DNA from: an uncultured Alphaproteobacteria bacterium
Lineage (GTDB): Bacteria > Pseudomonadota > Alphaproteobacteria > Geminicoccales > Geminicoccaceae
Length of the DNA: 37,296 nucleotides
NCBI GenBank assembly: GCA_937926445.1
Contig: CALBAK010000034.1
Coordinates: 1-37,296, forward strand
Reading direction: 5' to 3'
The translations under genes and the position numbers were made by a program. The notes beneath the pieces are model-generated. The model was not told the origin of the DNA. It was given only the letters and a program-made list of their open reading frames with translations, and made no database searches. Every line of letters begins with the position of its first letter. The first letter of the stretch is position 1. Shown in pieces: positions 1 through 8,079 of this stretch.

Positions 1-1049
1 GCCGGTGCGAGCGTCGAGGTGGTATCGAAGCTCTTGATGTTGTCCTGGGTGACGACGAACAAAGCCGGGCCCACGTGCTTCAGATAGTCCTTGCCCTCGA
101 GGATCCGGATCGCCTGGTCGACCGCGATCCGCCCCTGGATCACGGGCGAATCGGTCGGGGCCGCGAGGATCTGGCCGCGGCGGATGCCCTGATCGACGCC
201 GGGCGTGTAGTAATAGGAGACGATCTTGACCTTGTCCTGCAGCCCGCGCGTGCGCAGGATCGGGATCGCCGCCTCGGCGGTGACCGCGGTGCCGACGACA
301 TAAGCGACGTCGGGGTGCGCTTCGAGCGTGTCCTCGACGAGCTTCGATTGCACCTCCTTGCCGGTGTCGCCGTACTTGGTCTCGACCACCTCGACGGCCG
401 CGCCCTTGATCGCCTCGAGGAAGCCCTTGTTGCCGGCCTCGACCCAGCCGGCACCGGCCGGACCCGGGAACCAGGCGACCTTGACCTTGGCGCTGCCGGT
501 GGGGTGCCGGCTCTTGAGGAACTCGCCCGCTTTCGCACCCATCTCGCCGAAGGAGACGAGCGACTTGGCCGACAGTTCGGGCGAGCTCATCCCGTTGATC
601 ACATCGATCACCGGGACGTTCTTCTTGCGGATCTCGGCCACGAGATTGTTGAGGCCGTCGTAGGAGATCGCACCGATGATCACGGCGTCGGCGCCACCCG
701 CCACGCAATTCTCGATCTGGGCGATCTGCTTCGCGAGCTCGGTATAGCCGCCGGCCTCGACGAGCTGCAGGTTCACCCCCTGCCGGCGAGCCTCCTCGAC
801 CACGCCGTAATCGACGGCGAGCCAATAGGCGTCCTTCATGTGCGGGAAGGAGACGCACAGATTCCAGCCTTTGGATGCCTTGGGCAGCGGCACGTAGTCG
901 ACCGTCTTCCGGGGGCTCGCCATGTCGAAGGGCGGATCCCAGACCTCGACCTTGTAGGGGAACCAGTCGGCGGCGCGGCTCGCGGCCGCCCAGCCGATCG
1001 CGATCAGCGCGAGTGCTCCCGCACTCGCCCGCAGCGTCTTGCGGCGCAT
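1..1049 (-). CDS. torT: TorT-like periplasmic binding protein (3' end beyond window)
   Basis: This is a periplasmic type-1 binding protein resembling TorT, which in enterobacteria binds trimethylamine N-oxide and presents it to the sensor kinase TorS. The frame opens with ATG at 1049, behind a strong AGGAGGGAGG ribosome site, and runs off the left edge, so about 349 residues are visible. An N-terminal Arg-rich, Ala/Leu-rich signal peptide ends near 'AASRA'. TorT-typical stretches follow: 'CVSFPHMKDAYWLAVDYG', 'LVEAGGYTELAKQIAQIENC', 'AWFPGPAGAGW' and 'VVGTAVTAEAAIP'. No TorS, TorR or TMAO reductase gene lies in the visible part; they could lie beyond the left edge, downstream of this gene. 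The divergent LysR-type gene at 1267 may regulate it. The family assignment is firm; the ligand is inferred and could be another small solute. Confidence 0.85.
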   Translation of the reverse strand, partial: MRRKTLRASAGALALIAIGWAAASRAADWFPYKVEVWDPPFDMASPRKTVDYVPLPKASKGWNLCVSFPHMKDAYWLAVDYGVVEEARRQGVNLQLVEAGGYTELAKQIAQIENCVAGGADAVIIGAISYDGLNNLVAEIRKKNVPVIDVINGMSSPELSAKSLVSFGEMGAKAGEFLKSRHPTGSAKVKVAWFPGPAGAGWVEAGNKGFLEAIKGAAVEVVETKYGDTGKEVQSKLVEDTLEAHPDVAYVVGTAVTAEAAIPILRTRGLQDKVKIVSYYYTPGVDQGIRRGQILAAPTDSPVIQGRIAVDQAIRILEGKDYLKHVGPALFVVTQDNIKSFDTTSTLAP

Positions 1050-1117
1050 CCCTGTCCTCCCTCCTCGGCGACTCGTTTCCGCCGGGCCAAGGCCGGCGGC
1101 CGCGCTTTCCGAGCCGC

Positions 1118-1228
1118 ACTCTTGCCGACCGCCGCACTTTTGTGAAACAGGAAGTCCGCCAGCTGTTCAAAAAGCGCATCGACTTGGAGAACTCTTGCCG
1201 ACCGCCGCACTTTTGTGAAACAGGAAGT
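1118..1228. repeat. 38-bp perfect direct repeat between torT and lysR
   Basis: Two identical 38-base copies occupy 1118-1155 and 1191-1228, with a 73-base period. Each begins ACTCTTGCCGACCG and ends GAAACAGGAAGT. The core is AT-richer than its surroundings. The repeat lies entirely in the 217-bp spacer between the divergent torT-like and LysR-type starts. It could be a duplicated operator or promoter element, or a recent tandem duplication whose second unit is incomplete. Confidence 0.9.
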
Positions 1229-1266
1229 GCCGAGAAGCCTTTTCGCTTTTTCCGAACGGTCGCTCG

Positions 1267-2187
1267 GTGAGCCTCACGCTCCGTCAGGTCAGAGCCTTCT
1301 TGGCCGTCGCCGCCGCCGGCCGGGTTTCGCGCGCCGCCTCCGAACTCGCGCTTTCGCCTTCGGCGGTGAGCGAGGCGATCGGCGAGCTCGAGGATCTCCT
1401 GGGACACCGGCTGTTCGAGCGGACCGCCCGCGGCATGCGGCTCACGCCCGAAGGCGCCCGCTTCGTCGAACACGCCCGCAACGTCGTGGCAGCGGTCGAC
1501 GGTGCCCTGCGCGCCCGGCTCGCGCCCAAAGACGAGGTCGAAGGCCGGGTCCGGGTCGCGGTGACCTACACCGTCGCCGGCTATTTCCTGCCGGCCCATC
1601 TCGCCCGCTTCGCCCGCCTCTTCCCGAGGGTCGGGGTCGAGCTCGTCGAGGCGCCGCGGGCCGAGATCGAGCGTCGGCTCGCCGACGGCGAGTTCGAGCT
1701 CGCCGTACTCCTGACCTCGAACCTGGTCGACCGCGCCCGCCTCGCCCACGAGACCCTGATCCGCTCGCGCCGGCGGCTCTGGCTGCCGACCGGCCATCGG
1801 CTGGCGGCGCTTTCCACGGTGCCGCTCGAGGAGATCGCCGAGGAGCGCTACGTCATGCTCACGGTCGACGAGGCCGAGCTCACCGCGCGGCGCTATTGGG
1901 CCCGCACCCCCTGGATGCCGAACGCCGTCTTCCGCACGAGCTCGGTCGAGGCGGTCCGCAGCATGGTCGCAGCCGGCATGGGGGTGACCATCCTTTCCGA
2001 CATGGTCTTCCGGCCCTGGTCGCTCGAGGGGCTGCGGCTCGAAACCCGCGACGTGGCCGAGCCCGTGCCGACCATGGACGTGGGGCTCGTCTGGCGCCGC
2101 GGCGCCGAGCTCGGCCCGCCGGCGCGCGCCCTGCGCGACTTTCTGGGCTATACCTTCAACGCCGCGGGCCAGGGTCTGGCCGGCTGA
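1267..2187 (+). CDS. LysR-family transcriptional regulator
   Basis: A 306-residue LysR-type regulator of normal family length. The winged helix-turn-helix lies in about residues 1-60 ('LTLRQVRAFLAVAAAG', 'LSPSAVSEAIGELEDLLGHRLFER'). The effector-binding domain runs from about residue 90, with the usual 'VEAVRSMVAAGMGVTILSD' motif. The GTG start at 1267 is chosen because the family's N-terminal sequence begins right there; no clear Shine-Dalgarno precedes it. It is divergent from the torT-like gene across a repeat-bearing spacer, the typical arrangement for a LysR protein and its target. Its 3' end overlaps the convergent bciB-like gene by about 32 bp. The effector cannot be read from the sequence. 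Confidence 0.9.
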   Translation: MSLTLRQVRAFLAVAAAGRVSRAASELALSPSAVSEAIGELEDLLGHRLFERTARGMRLTPEGARFVEHARNVVAAVDGALRARLAPKDEVEGRVRVAVTYTVAGYFLPAHLARFARLFPRVGVELVEAPRAEIERRLADGEFELAVLLTSNLVDRARLAHETLIRSRRRLWLPTGHRLAALSTVPLEEIAEERYVMLTVDEAELTARRYWARTPWMPNAVFRTSSVEAVRSMVAAGMGVTILSDMVFRPWSLEGLRLETRDVAEPVPTMDVGLVWRRGAELGPPARALRDFLGYTFNAAGQGLAG

Positions 2188-3472
2188 GCGGCTCCGCCGC
2201 AGCCGGGTCCGGCCGCCGCTGCTCTCCGGGCTCCGGCTGCAGACCGTAGGGCTCGACGAGCCGCCAGACGTGCGCGGGGATCATGTGCTTCATCTTGGCC
2301 CGGGCGGCATGGCGGAGATGGAGGACGGTCTCGATCGCCTTCATCTCGACCCGGGCGCGGGCGAATTCGAGGCCCTTGGGGCCGAACCAGCGCTGCAGTC
2401 GCGAGGCGATCGGCCGCAGCCAGTCCGGCATCCGGCGCAGCGGCAGGCCGCCCGCGGCACGCACGACGTTCGCGGCGTAGACCCGCACGGGGCCCGCGCG
2501 CCGGCCGCGGCTCTCGGGCTCGTCGACCAGGAGCTCGTCGCGCAACAGACGCAGCAGCTCTTCGCCCCGTTCGTTGCGGACCAGGAGCCACTGTTTGCCG
2601 GAGCCGCCCATGTAGCCCACTGTGATGTCCGCGAGCACATTCGTGTAATCGACACAAGTTCGGCAGGTGAGCGGAAAGAAATCGGCCGGGAGCTGCGCGA
2701 GCGGTAGTTCGAGGAAAGGAACGAAGCGGACCCGGCCGTCGGCGTAACGCAGCTCGATCCGGTAGTCGGCGCGAAACTCGAGATAGGTGATCGTCTCGGG
2801 ATGCGGGTCGAGGAGTGCCAGGAACTCGCGGAACCGCTCGGTCGTGGTGTTATCGGAGCAGGGGGTGCCCACGATCCAGAGCGCTTCGAGGCCGAGTTCG
2901 GCCTGGATCTTCCGCAGCGCGTGGACCTGGCAGGGGATGCCGATCAGCGCCAGGCGCCGGAAACCCACTTCGAGCGCGGGCTCCAAGAGGGCGAGGGTGG
3001 GCGCGTAGCCCATCCGCATGCCGCGGCAAAGGGCCATGCCCTCGGGCCGCGTCACGATCACCGGCATCGGCCGCCAGGGATCGCCCGGGGTCGGCGCCAC
3101 CGTCAGCACGGCTTGCGCGAGCCCGGTTTCCAGCAGGCGCTCGCCGATGCGGGTGGCGATGCCGGTCCACTGCGCCCCGGGCCGAGGCTCGCGCAGGCCG
3201 GCCCGCAGCATTCGCCGGAAGGGGCCGAAATGGAGCTCGTCGGGTCGGCTCGGATCGCGCGTCCGGCCGTGCACCGCGGCTTCCGCGGCCGGATAGTCGG
3301 GGGCGATGAACTGGCAGGCGCGGCCGCAGGCCTTCGCGATCCGCATCCGCGAGAGGCCGCAATCGGTGCAGAGCGTGCGCGGCACCGGCGGGCCGAGCGC
3401 CGGTGCCCGGAGGGCCGGCGGCAGAGGCGCCGTCCCTTGCCCGGTGCGCTCCGCCGGAGCCGCCGCGTCCAT
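2156..3472 (-). CDS. bciB: BciB-like divinyl (bacterio)chlorophyllide 8-vinyl reductase (FrhB family)
   Basis: A 438-residue protein of the F420-hydrogenase beta-subunit (FrhB) family that closely resembles the BciB / 7-hydroxymethyl chlorophyll a reductase branch. Those enzymes carry Fe-S clusters and FAD and reduce the 8-vinyl group of divinyl chlorophyllide a, or the 7-hydroxymethyl group, using ferredoxin. Visible signatures are the N-terminal cysteine set 'CTDCG...CGRACQF' (about residues 35-53), 'PGAQWTGI', 'LIGIPCQVHALRKIQAELG', 'IVGTPCSDN', and 'CRTCVDYTNVLADITVGYMG' with further cysteines. The ATG at 3472 lies only 4 bp after the stop of the upstream aminotransferase gene, so the two are probably one operon. 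The C-terminal coding end overlaps the convergent lysR gene. The subfamily is clear; a chlorophyll substrate is inferred, because no other bch gene is in the window. Confidence 0.78.
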   Translation of the reverse strand: MDAAAPAERTGQGTAPLPPALRAPALGPPVPRTLCTDCGLSRMRIAKACGRACQFIAPDYPAAEAAVHGRTRDPSRPDELHFGPFRRMLRAGLREPRPGAQWTGIATRIGERLLETGLAQAVLTVAPTPGDPWRPMPVIVTRPEGMALCRGMRMGYAPTLALLEPALEVGFRRLALIGIPCQVHALRKIQAELGLEALWIVGTPCSDNTTTERFREFLALLDPHPETITYLEFRADYRIELRYADGRVRFVPFLELPLAQLPADFFPLTCRTCVDYTNVLADITVGYMGGSGKQWLLVRNERGEELLRLLRDELLVDEPESRGRRAGPVRVYAANVVRAAGGLPLRRMPDWLRPIASRLQRWFGPKGLEFARARVEMKAIETVLHLRHAARAKMKHMIPAHVWRLVEPYGLQPEPGEQRRPDPAAAEPLSRPDPGPRR

Positions 3473-3476
3473 CTCC

Positions 3477-4817
3477 TCAGTCGAGCAGCAGGTGCCGGCG
3501 CAGCGCGAGGAACTCGTCGATCGCGGCGAGGAAACTCTCCTCGTCCTCTGCGGAGAGAGGGAGCGAGACGGTGAGATAGCCGCGCCGGGCGAGATAGTGG
3601 CCGCGCTCCAGGAGGTCGTAGTGCAGCAGGCGCTGCAACCGCTCGCGGCGGGCCGGGTCCTGGGCCGCCAGGTCGCGGCCCGAGCGCAGCGGGCCGCCCT
3701 GGCAGTGCAGGCCCAGGATGGTGCCGGTGCCGGTGCACTGGAACGGCACCCCGCGGCGCGCGGCGAGGTCGTTGATCCGTGCCTTGAGCCGCTCGCCCCG
3801 CTCGAAATGGGCATCCAACACCTCCGGTGTCGCGACCTCGGTGAGGCCGGCGAGCCCGGCGGCCATCGCCAGCACGTTGTTGTTGAAGGTGCCGGCGTGC
3901 GGCACGGCGCCCGGCCGGCGCGGGTCGAACTGGGCCATGATCGCGGCCTTGCCGCCGAACGCGGCGAGCGAGAGGCCGCCGCCCAGATACTTGCCGAGCG
4001 AGGTCATGTCGGGGGTGATGCCGAGCCGCGCCTGCAGCCCGCCGGCGCTCATCCGCGAGGTCATGACCTCGTCGAAGATCAAGCAGACGCCGTGCCGGGT
4101 GCAGGCCTCGCGCAACGCGGCGAGGAAGGCGGGCTCGGCGCAGATCGCCCCGGCGCCGCCCTGCATCGGCTCGATCAGCACCGCGGCCAGTTCGCCGGCG
4201 TGCGCCTCGAGCAGCGCGAGCGTGCCGGCGGTGTCGTTGAAGGGCGCCAGCACCCAGGGGAAGGGCGCGTTGATCCGGTCTTGGCCGGGGGTGAAGTAGA
4301 ACACGCCGCCGTGATAGCCGTAGTCGAACACCATCACCGCCGGCCGGCCGGTGAAGGCCCGAGCGGCCGAGATCGCGAACAGGTTGGCCTCGGTCCCGGA
4401 ATTGCAGAAGCGGACCAGCTCGAGCGAGGGGAAGCGGCGGCAGAGCTCGGCGGCGAGCGGCCCCTCGAAGCGGTTCGGCCCGCCGAGCGCGATCCCGTGC
4501 TCCAGAGCCTCGCGGATCGCCCGCAGGATCACGGGGTGGCTGTGTCCGTAGAGCCCGGCCGAATATTCGCCCAACCAATCGACATATTCGTGCCCGTCGA
4601 CATCGAGGAGCCGGGCCCCGCGCCCTTCGCTGATGACCGTCGGAAACGGTGAGAAGAACAGCACCGTCCGGGTGTTGCCGCCGGGCATGGCGCGCAGATT
4701 CTGTTCGAAGATCGCCCGGCTCTTCGGCCGGGCCGCGACGTAGCGCGCCTCCGCCTCCGCGACCGCCTCCTCGAGCCCGAGATTGGCCCTGCGAACGCCC
4801 GCGCGTGCGGTCGCCAT
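3477..4817 (-). CDS. Class-III PLP aminotransferase, HemL-like
   Basis: A 446-residue fold-type I PLP enzyme of aminotransferase class III, in the group annotated as aspartate aminotransferase family or glutamate-1-semialdehyde aminomutase-like. Motifs in order: 'AMPGGNTRTVLFFSPFP' near the N-terminus, 'FCNSGTEANLFAISAARAFTGR' (PLP phosphate site), 'YGYHGG', 'AAVLIEPMQGGAG', 'LIFDEVMTSR', and the Schiff-base lysine in 'TSLGKYLGGGLSLAAFGG'. The ATG at 4817 has a GGGGAGG ribosome site. True HemL would be odd here, since alphaproteobacteria usually make 5-aminolevulinate with ALA synthase. The sequence also departs from HemL at several signature positions (for example MQGGAG where HemL has a GN motif), so the substrate is unknown. 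It is translationally close to the bciB-like gene. Confidence 0.82.
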   Translation of the reverse strand: MATARAGVRRANLGLEEAVAEAEARYVAARPKSRAIFEQNLRAMPGGNTRTVLFFSPFPTVISEGRGARLLDVDGHEYVDWLGEYSAGLYGHSHPVILRAIREALEHGIALGGPNRFEGPLAAELCRRFPSLELVRFCNSGTEANLFAISAARAFTGRPAVMVFDYGYHGGVFYFTPGQDRINAPFPWVLAPFNDTAGTLALLEAHAGELAAVLIEPMQGGAGAICAEPAFLAALREACTRHGVCLIFDEVMTSRMSAGGLQARLGITPDMTSLGKYLGGGLSLAAFGGKAAIMAQFDPRRPGAVPHAGTFNNNVLAMAAGLAGLTEVATPEVLDAHFERGERLKARINDLAARRGVPFQCTGTGTILGLHCQGGPLRSGRDLAAQDPARRERLQRLLHYDLLERGHYLARRGYLTVSLPLSAEDEESFLAAIDEFLALRRHLLLD

Positions 4818-5607
4818 GGCTCGTCCTCCCCTGTCGCTCTCGCATAGACGTCCCGTCGGGCTCCGCGGTCAAGCGCCGCCGCTGCGGGGGCGTCCGCGAG
4901 GATGCGTGCTCGGGCCCCGCGGAGCGAGGGCGGATCGGTCGTGTCCGCCGCAGCGCGAGCTTCCGACCGCGGTCCCGAGCGGCGACGTCGCCCGCCGGCC
5001 GATCGTCCCACTCGCCGTACCGGCGACGACGCACGGTGCGTTGGACCGCGTGTGTGGGGCGGCTGCGCACCCGACGCGCCACCGCATCGTGTCGTCACGG
5101 GTCGCCGAAGCTCCGTCTCCACGCGCCCCGGCGGCATCCGATGTCGCGCGGCGGCGGCCTGTCCGGCGACCGACGAGGGGCGCCTTCGTCTAGAGGCGAT
5201 CCGCCGACCCCCCGGTCGGATCCGATCGGGTCACCCTCCTGACATTTGACCCGGCGTGTGGCCCGGTGTGCGGCCGTCGGCCGTCCCGCGGGTCGGGCCG
5301 AGGCCGGCTCGGCGACCGAGCCGTTCCGTTCCGTCCGAACCGTCCTCGTCGTCGACAGGGGCGGCCCGGGGACGGTTCGGCCGCAGCCACCACATCGATC
5401 GGTCGTCCACGGACCGCGGAGGTGGCCCGAGACTGCGAAGCCGCCGAACCCGCCGCGTCCGCGCCGGGGCACCCGCTCGGGCGACCGTGTTGTGGGGACG
5501 CTCGGGGGTGCCTATTTGTGGGAGCTCGCCCGCAGCGGGCCGCCCGCCGCGGGCGGTCGCGGCCGGAACGGCCGGTTCGGCCCCGTCGCGGGGAGGTGTC
5601 GGAGGCC
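4818..5607. other. 790-bp spacer without recognisable gene
   Basis: The spacer separates the divergent aminotransferase and copper ATPase genes, so it should hold both promoters. Open frames exist on both strands but are Arg/Pro/Gly-rich and resemble no family I know. I saw no convincing CueR-type dyad and no terminator. Confidence 0.6.
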
Positions 5608-8079
5608 ATGGAAACCCTGCTCGGGACACCGTCGGCGCCGGTCGGAGCGCCCCCGTCGGAAGACCGGGCAGAGCGGCGGCTTTCACTCTCGATCGCCGGC
5701 ATGACCTGTGCCGCTTGCGCCGCTCGCCTCGAGCGGGTCCTGTGCCGCGTGCCGGGTGTCGCGGCGGTCGAGGTCAACCTCGCGACCGAGCGCGCCGAGC
5801 TCCGGCTCGCCGACCCGCCGGCTCCGCTCGATCGGCTGGTCGAGGCGGTGCGCGTGGCCGGCTACGCGGTGCGCGAGCGCACCACGCGCCTTTCGATCGG
5901 CGGCATGAGCTGCGCCTCCTGTGTCGGTCGGGTCGAGCGGGCGCTCTCGGCGGTGCCCGGCGTGCTCGAGGCGACCGTCAACCTCGCGAGCGAGCGCGCC
6001 GAGGTCCGCCACCTGGCCGATCCGGCGATCCCGGCGGCGCTGCTCGCCGCGGTGCGCGCGGCCGGCTACCGGGCCGCCCTCGAAGGCGAGCGGGGCCTCG
6101 AGGCGGAACGGGCGGCCGCGGCCGAGCGGGCCGCCCGCCGGCGCGAGGCGGTGGCGCTCGTGGCGGCCCTGCTGCTCACCGCCCCCTTGGTCCTGCCGAT
6201 GCTCGCCGCCCCCTTCGGCTTCCATCTGCACCCGAGCCCCTGGGTCGAACTCCTGCTCGCGGCCCCCGTGCAGCTCGTGTTGGGTGCCCGCTTCTACCGA
6301 GACGCCTGGGCGGGCTTGCGCGCCGGCACCGGCACCATGAGCCTCCTCGTGGCACTCGGGACCAGCGCCGCCTTCCTGCACGGGTTCGTGCTCGTGTTGC
6401 TGGAGGGCGAGGCGGCACGCGGCCGCCTCTACCTCGAGGGGGCGGCCGTCGTGATCACGATGGTGTTGCTCGGCCGCTGGCTCGAGGGCCGGGCCAAGGC
6501 GGGGGCTGCCGCGGCTCTGCGCGAGCTCGAAGCGCTCGCACCGGAGACCGCGCGCGTCCTGAGGGCCGGCTGCGAAGTCGAGGTGGCGGTCGAGGAGGTC
6601 GCGGTCGGTGATCGGCTCGTGATCCGGCCCGGCGAGCGGGTCCCGGTCGATGCCCGCATCCTCGAGGGCTCGAGCGAGCTCGACGAATCGCTCCTCACCG
6701 GCGAGAGCCTGCCGGTTCGCAAGAACCCGGGCGATCGGCTGATCGCCGGCTCGATCAACGGCAGCGGGCTCCTGCGCTGCGTGGCGGAGCGGGTCGGCCG
6801 TGATACGACGCTCGCGCGGATCGCCGAGCTCGTCGAGCGGGCGCAAGCCGGCAAGGCTCCGATCCAGCGCCTGGTCGACCGGGTGAGCGCGGTCTTCGTG
6901 CCGGCGGTGATCGGCTTGGCGGTTCTCACGCTCTTCGGCTGGCTCGCCGCCGGCTACGACCTCGAGCGGGCGCTCTGGTCGGCCGTCGCGGTGCTGGTCG
7001 TGGCCTGCCCCTGCGCCCTCGGCCTCGCTACGCCGGCGGCGCTCGTGGCGGGTACCGGGGCGGCGGCGCGGGCCGGTATCCTGATCCGCGACATCGCTAC
7101 GCTGGAGCGCGCGGTCGCCGTCGACCTCGTCGCCTTCGACAAGACCGGGACCCTCACCCTCGGTCGACCGGTGCTCGTCGCCCTGCATCCCGTTGCGGGT
7201 GAGGGGGAGGCGCTTCTGCGGCTGGCGGCGGCCGCCCAGCAGGGGAGTGAGCACCCGCTCGGCCGGGCGATCCTGGCCGCGGCCTCCGAGCGGGGCCTGG
7301 CATTGCCGCCGGTCGAGACTTTCGAGGCCCGTCCGGGCCTGGGTCTCGTCGCCCGGGTCGAGGGCCGGGCGGTGCGGATCGGTCGGGCGGAGCTCCTCGA
7401 AGACGCGGGCATCGCCACCGCGCCGCTGGCCGAGCGGGCCGCGGCCGAAGCGGCGGCCGGCCGCAGCCTCGCCTGGGTGGCAGCCGACGGCGAGCTCCTC
7501 GGGCTCGTCGCCCTCGAGGACGAGCTGCGCCCCGAAGCCGCCGAAGCGGTCGCCGCCCTGCATCGCCGGGGGCTCTCGACGGCCCTTCTTTCGGGCGACC
7601 GGCGGGCGACCGCGGAGCGGGTCGCACGGGCGGTCGGGATCGCCTGGGTCGAGGCCCCTCTTAAGCCGGCCGAGAAGGTCGCGGCGATCGAGCGGATGCG
7701 GGCCGAGGGGCGCGTCGTGGCGATGGTGGGGGACGGGGTCAACGATGCGCCGGCGCTCGCCGCCGCCGATGTCGGCGTGGCGATGGGGGGCGGGGCCGAC
7801 GCGGCGCGCGCCGCGGCCGGCCTCACGCTCCTGCGCCCCGATCCGCGGCTCGTGGCGGCGGCCCTCGAGATCGCCGCAGCGACCCGCAGAACGATTCGGC
7901 AGAACCTCTTCTGGGCCTTCTTCTACAATCTCTTGGGGCTGCCGCTCGCGGCGTTCGGCCTGCTCTCGCCGGCGCTCGCCGGCACCGCCATGGCCTTCTC
8001 GAGCGTCTCGGTGGTGGCGAATGCACTTCGCCTGCGCCGCTGGCACCCGGCCCGAGCCGCGCGGCCCGCTGGCGCCTGA
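5608..8079 (+). CDS. copA: Copper-translocating P1B-type ATPase (CopA/ActP-like)
   Basis: An 823-residue inner-membrane heavy-metal ATPase that exports Cu(I) from the cytoplasm using ATP. Two N-terminal HMA metal-binding domains carry GMTCAAC (about residues 31-37) and GMSCASC (about 99-105). The transmembrane core has the CPC metal site ('VVACPCALGLATPAA', about residue 466), the actuator TGES ('LLTGESLPV'), the phosphorylated aspartate in DKTGT (about 511), the HP motif 'GSEHPLG', and the hinge 'GDGVNDAPAL' (about 707). The CPC motif and paired HMA domains indicate Cu(I) or Ag(I) rather than Zn/Cd. The ATG at 5608 follows a GGAGGTGTCGGAGG region. All key motifs are intact. The DUF411 protein at 10251 is likely a functional partner in copper handling despite the 2.2-kb gap. 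Confidence 0.95.
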   Translation: METLLGTPSAPVGAPPSEDRAERRLSLSIAGMTCAACAARLERVLCRVPGVAAVEVNLATERAELRLADPPAPLDRLVEAVRVAGYAVRERTTRLSIGGMSCASCVGRVERALSAVPGVLEATVNLASERAEVRHLADPAIPAALLAAVRAAGYRAALEGERGLEAERAAAAERAARRREAVALVAALLLTAPLVLPMLAAPFGFHLHPSPWVELLLAAPVQLVLGARFYRDAWAGLRAGTGTMSLLVALGTSAAFLHGFVLVLLEGEAARGRLYLEGAAVVITMVLLGRWLEGRAKAGAAAALRELEALAPETARVLRAGCEVEVAVEEVAVGDRLVIRPGERVPVDARILEGSSELDESLLTGESLPVRKNPGDRLIAGSINGSGLLRCVAERVGRDTTLARIAELVERAQAGKAPIQRLVDRVSAVFVPAVIGLAVLTLFGWLAAGYDLERALWSAVAVLVVACPCALGLATPAALVAGTGAAARAGILIRDIATLERAVAVDLVAFDKTGTLTLGRPVLVALHPVAGEGEALLRLAAAAQQGSEHPLGRAILAAASERGLALPPVETFEARPGLGLVARVEGRAVRIGRAELLEDAGIATAPLAERAAAEAAAGRSLAWVAADGELLGLVALEDELRPEAAEAVAALHRRGLSTALLSGDRRATAERVARAVGIAWVEAPLKPAEKVAAIERMRAEGRVVAMVGDGVNDAPALAAADVGVAMGGGADAARAAAGLTLLRPDPRLVAAALEIAAATRRTIRQNLFWAFFYNLLGLPLAAFGLLSPALAGTAMAFSSVSVVANALRLRRWHPARAARPAGA

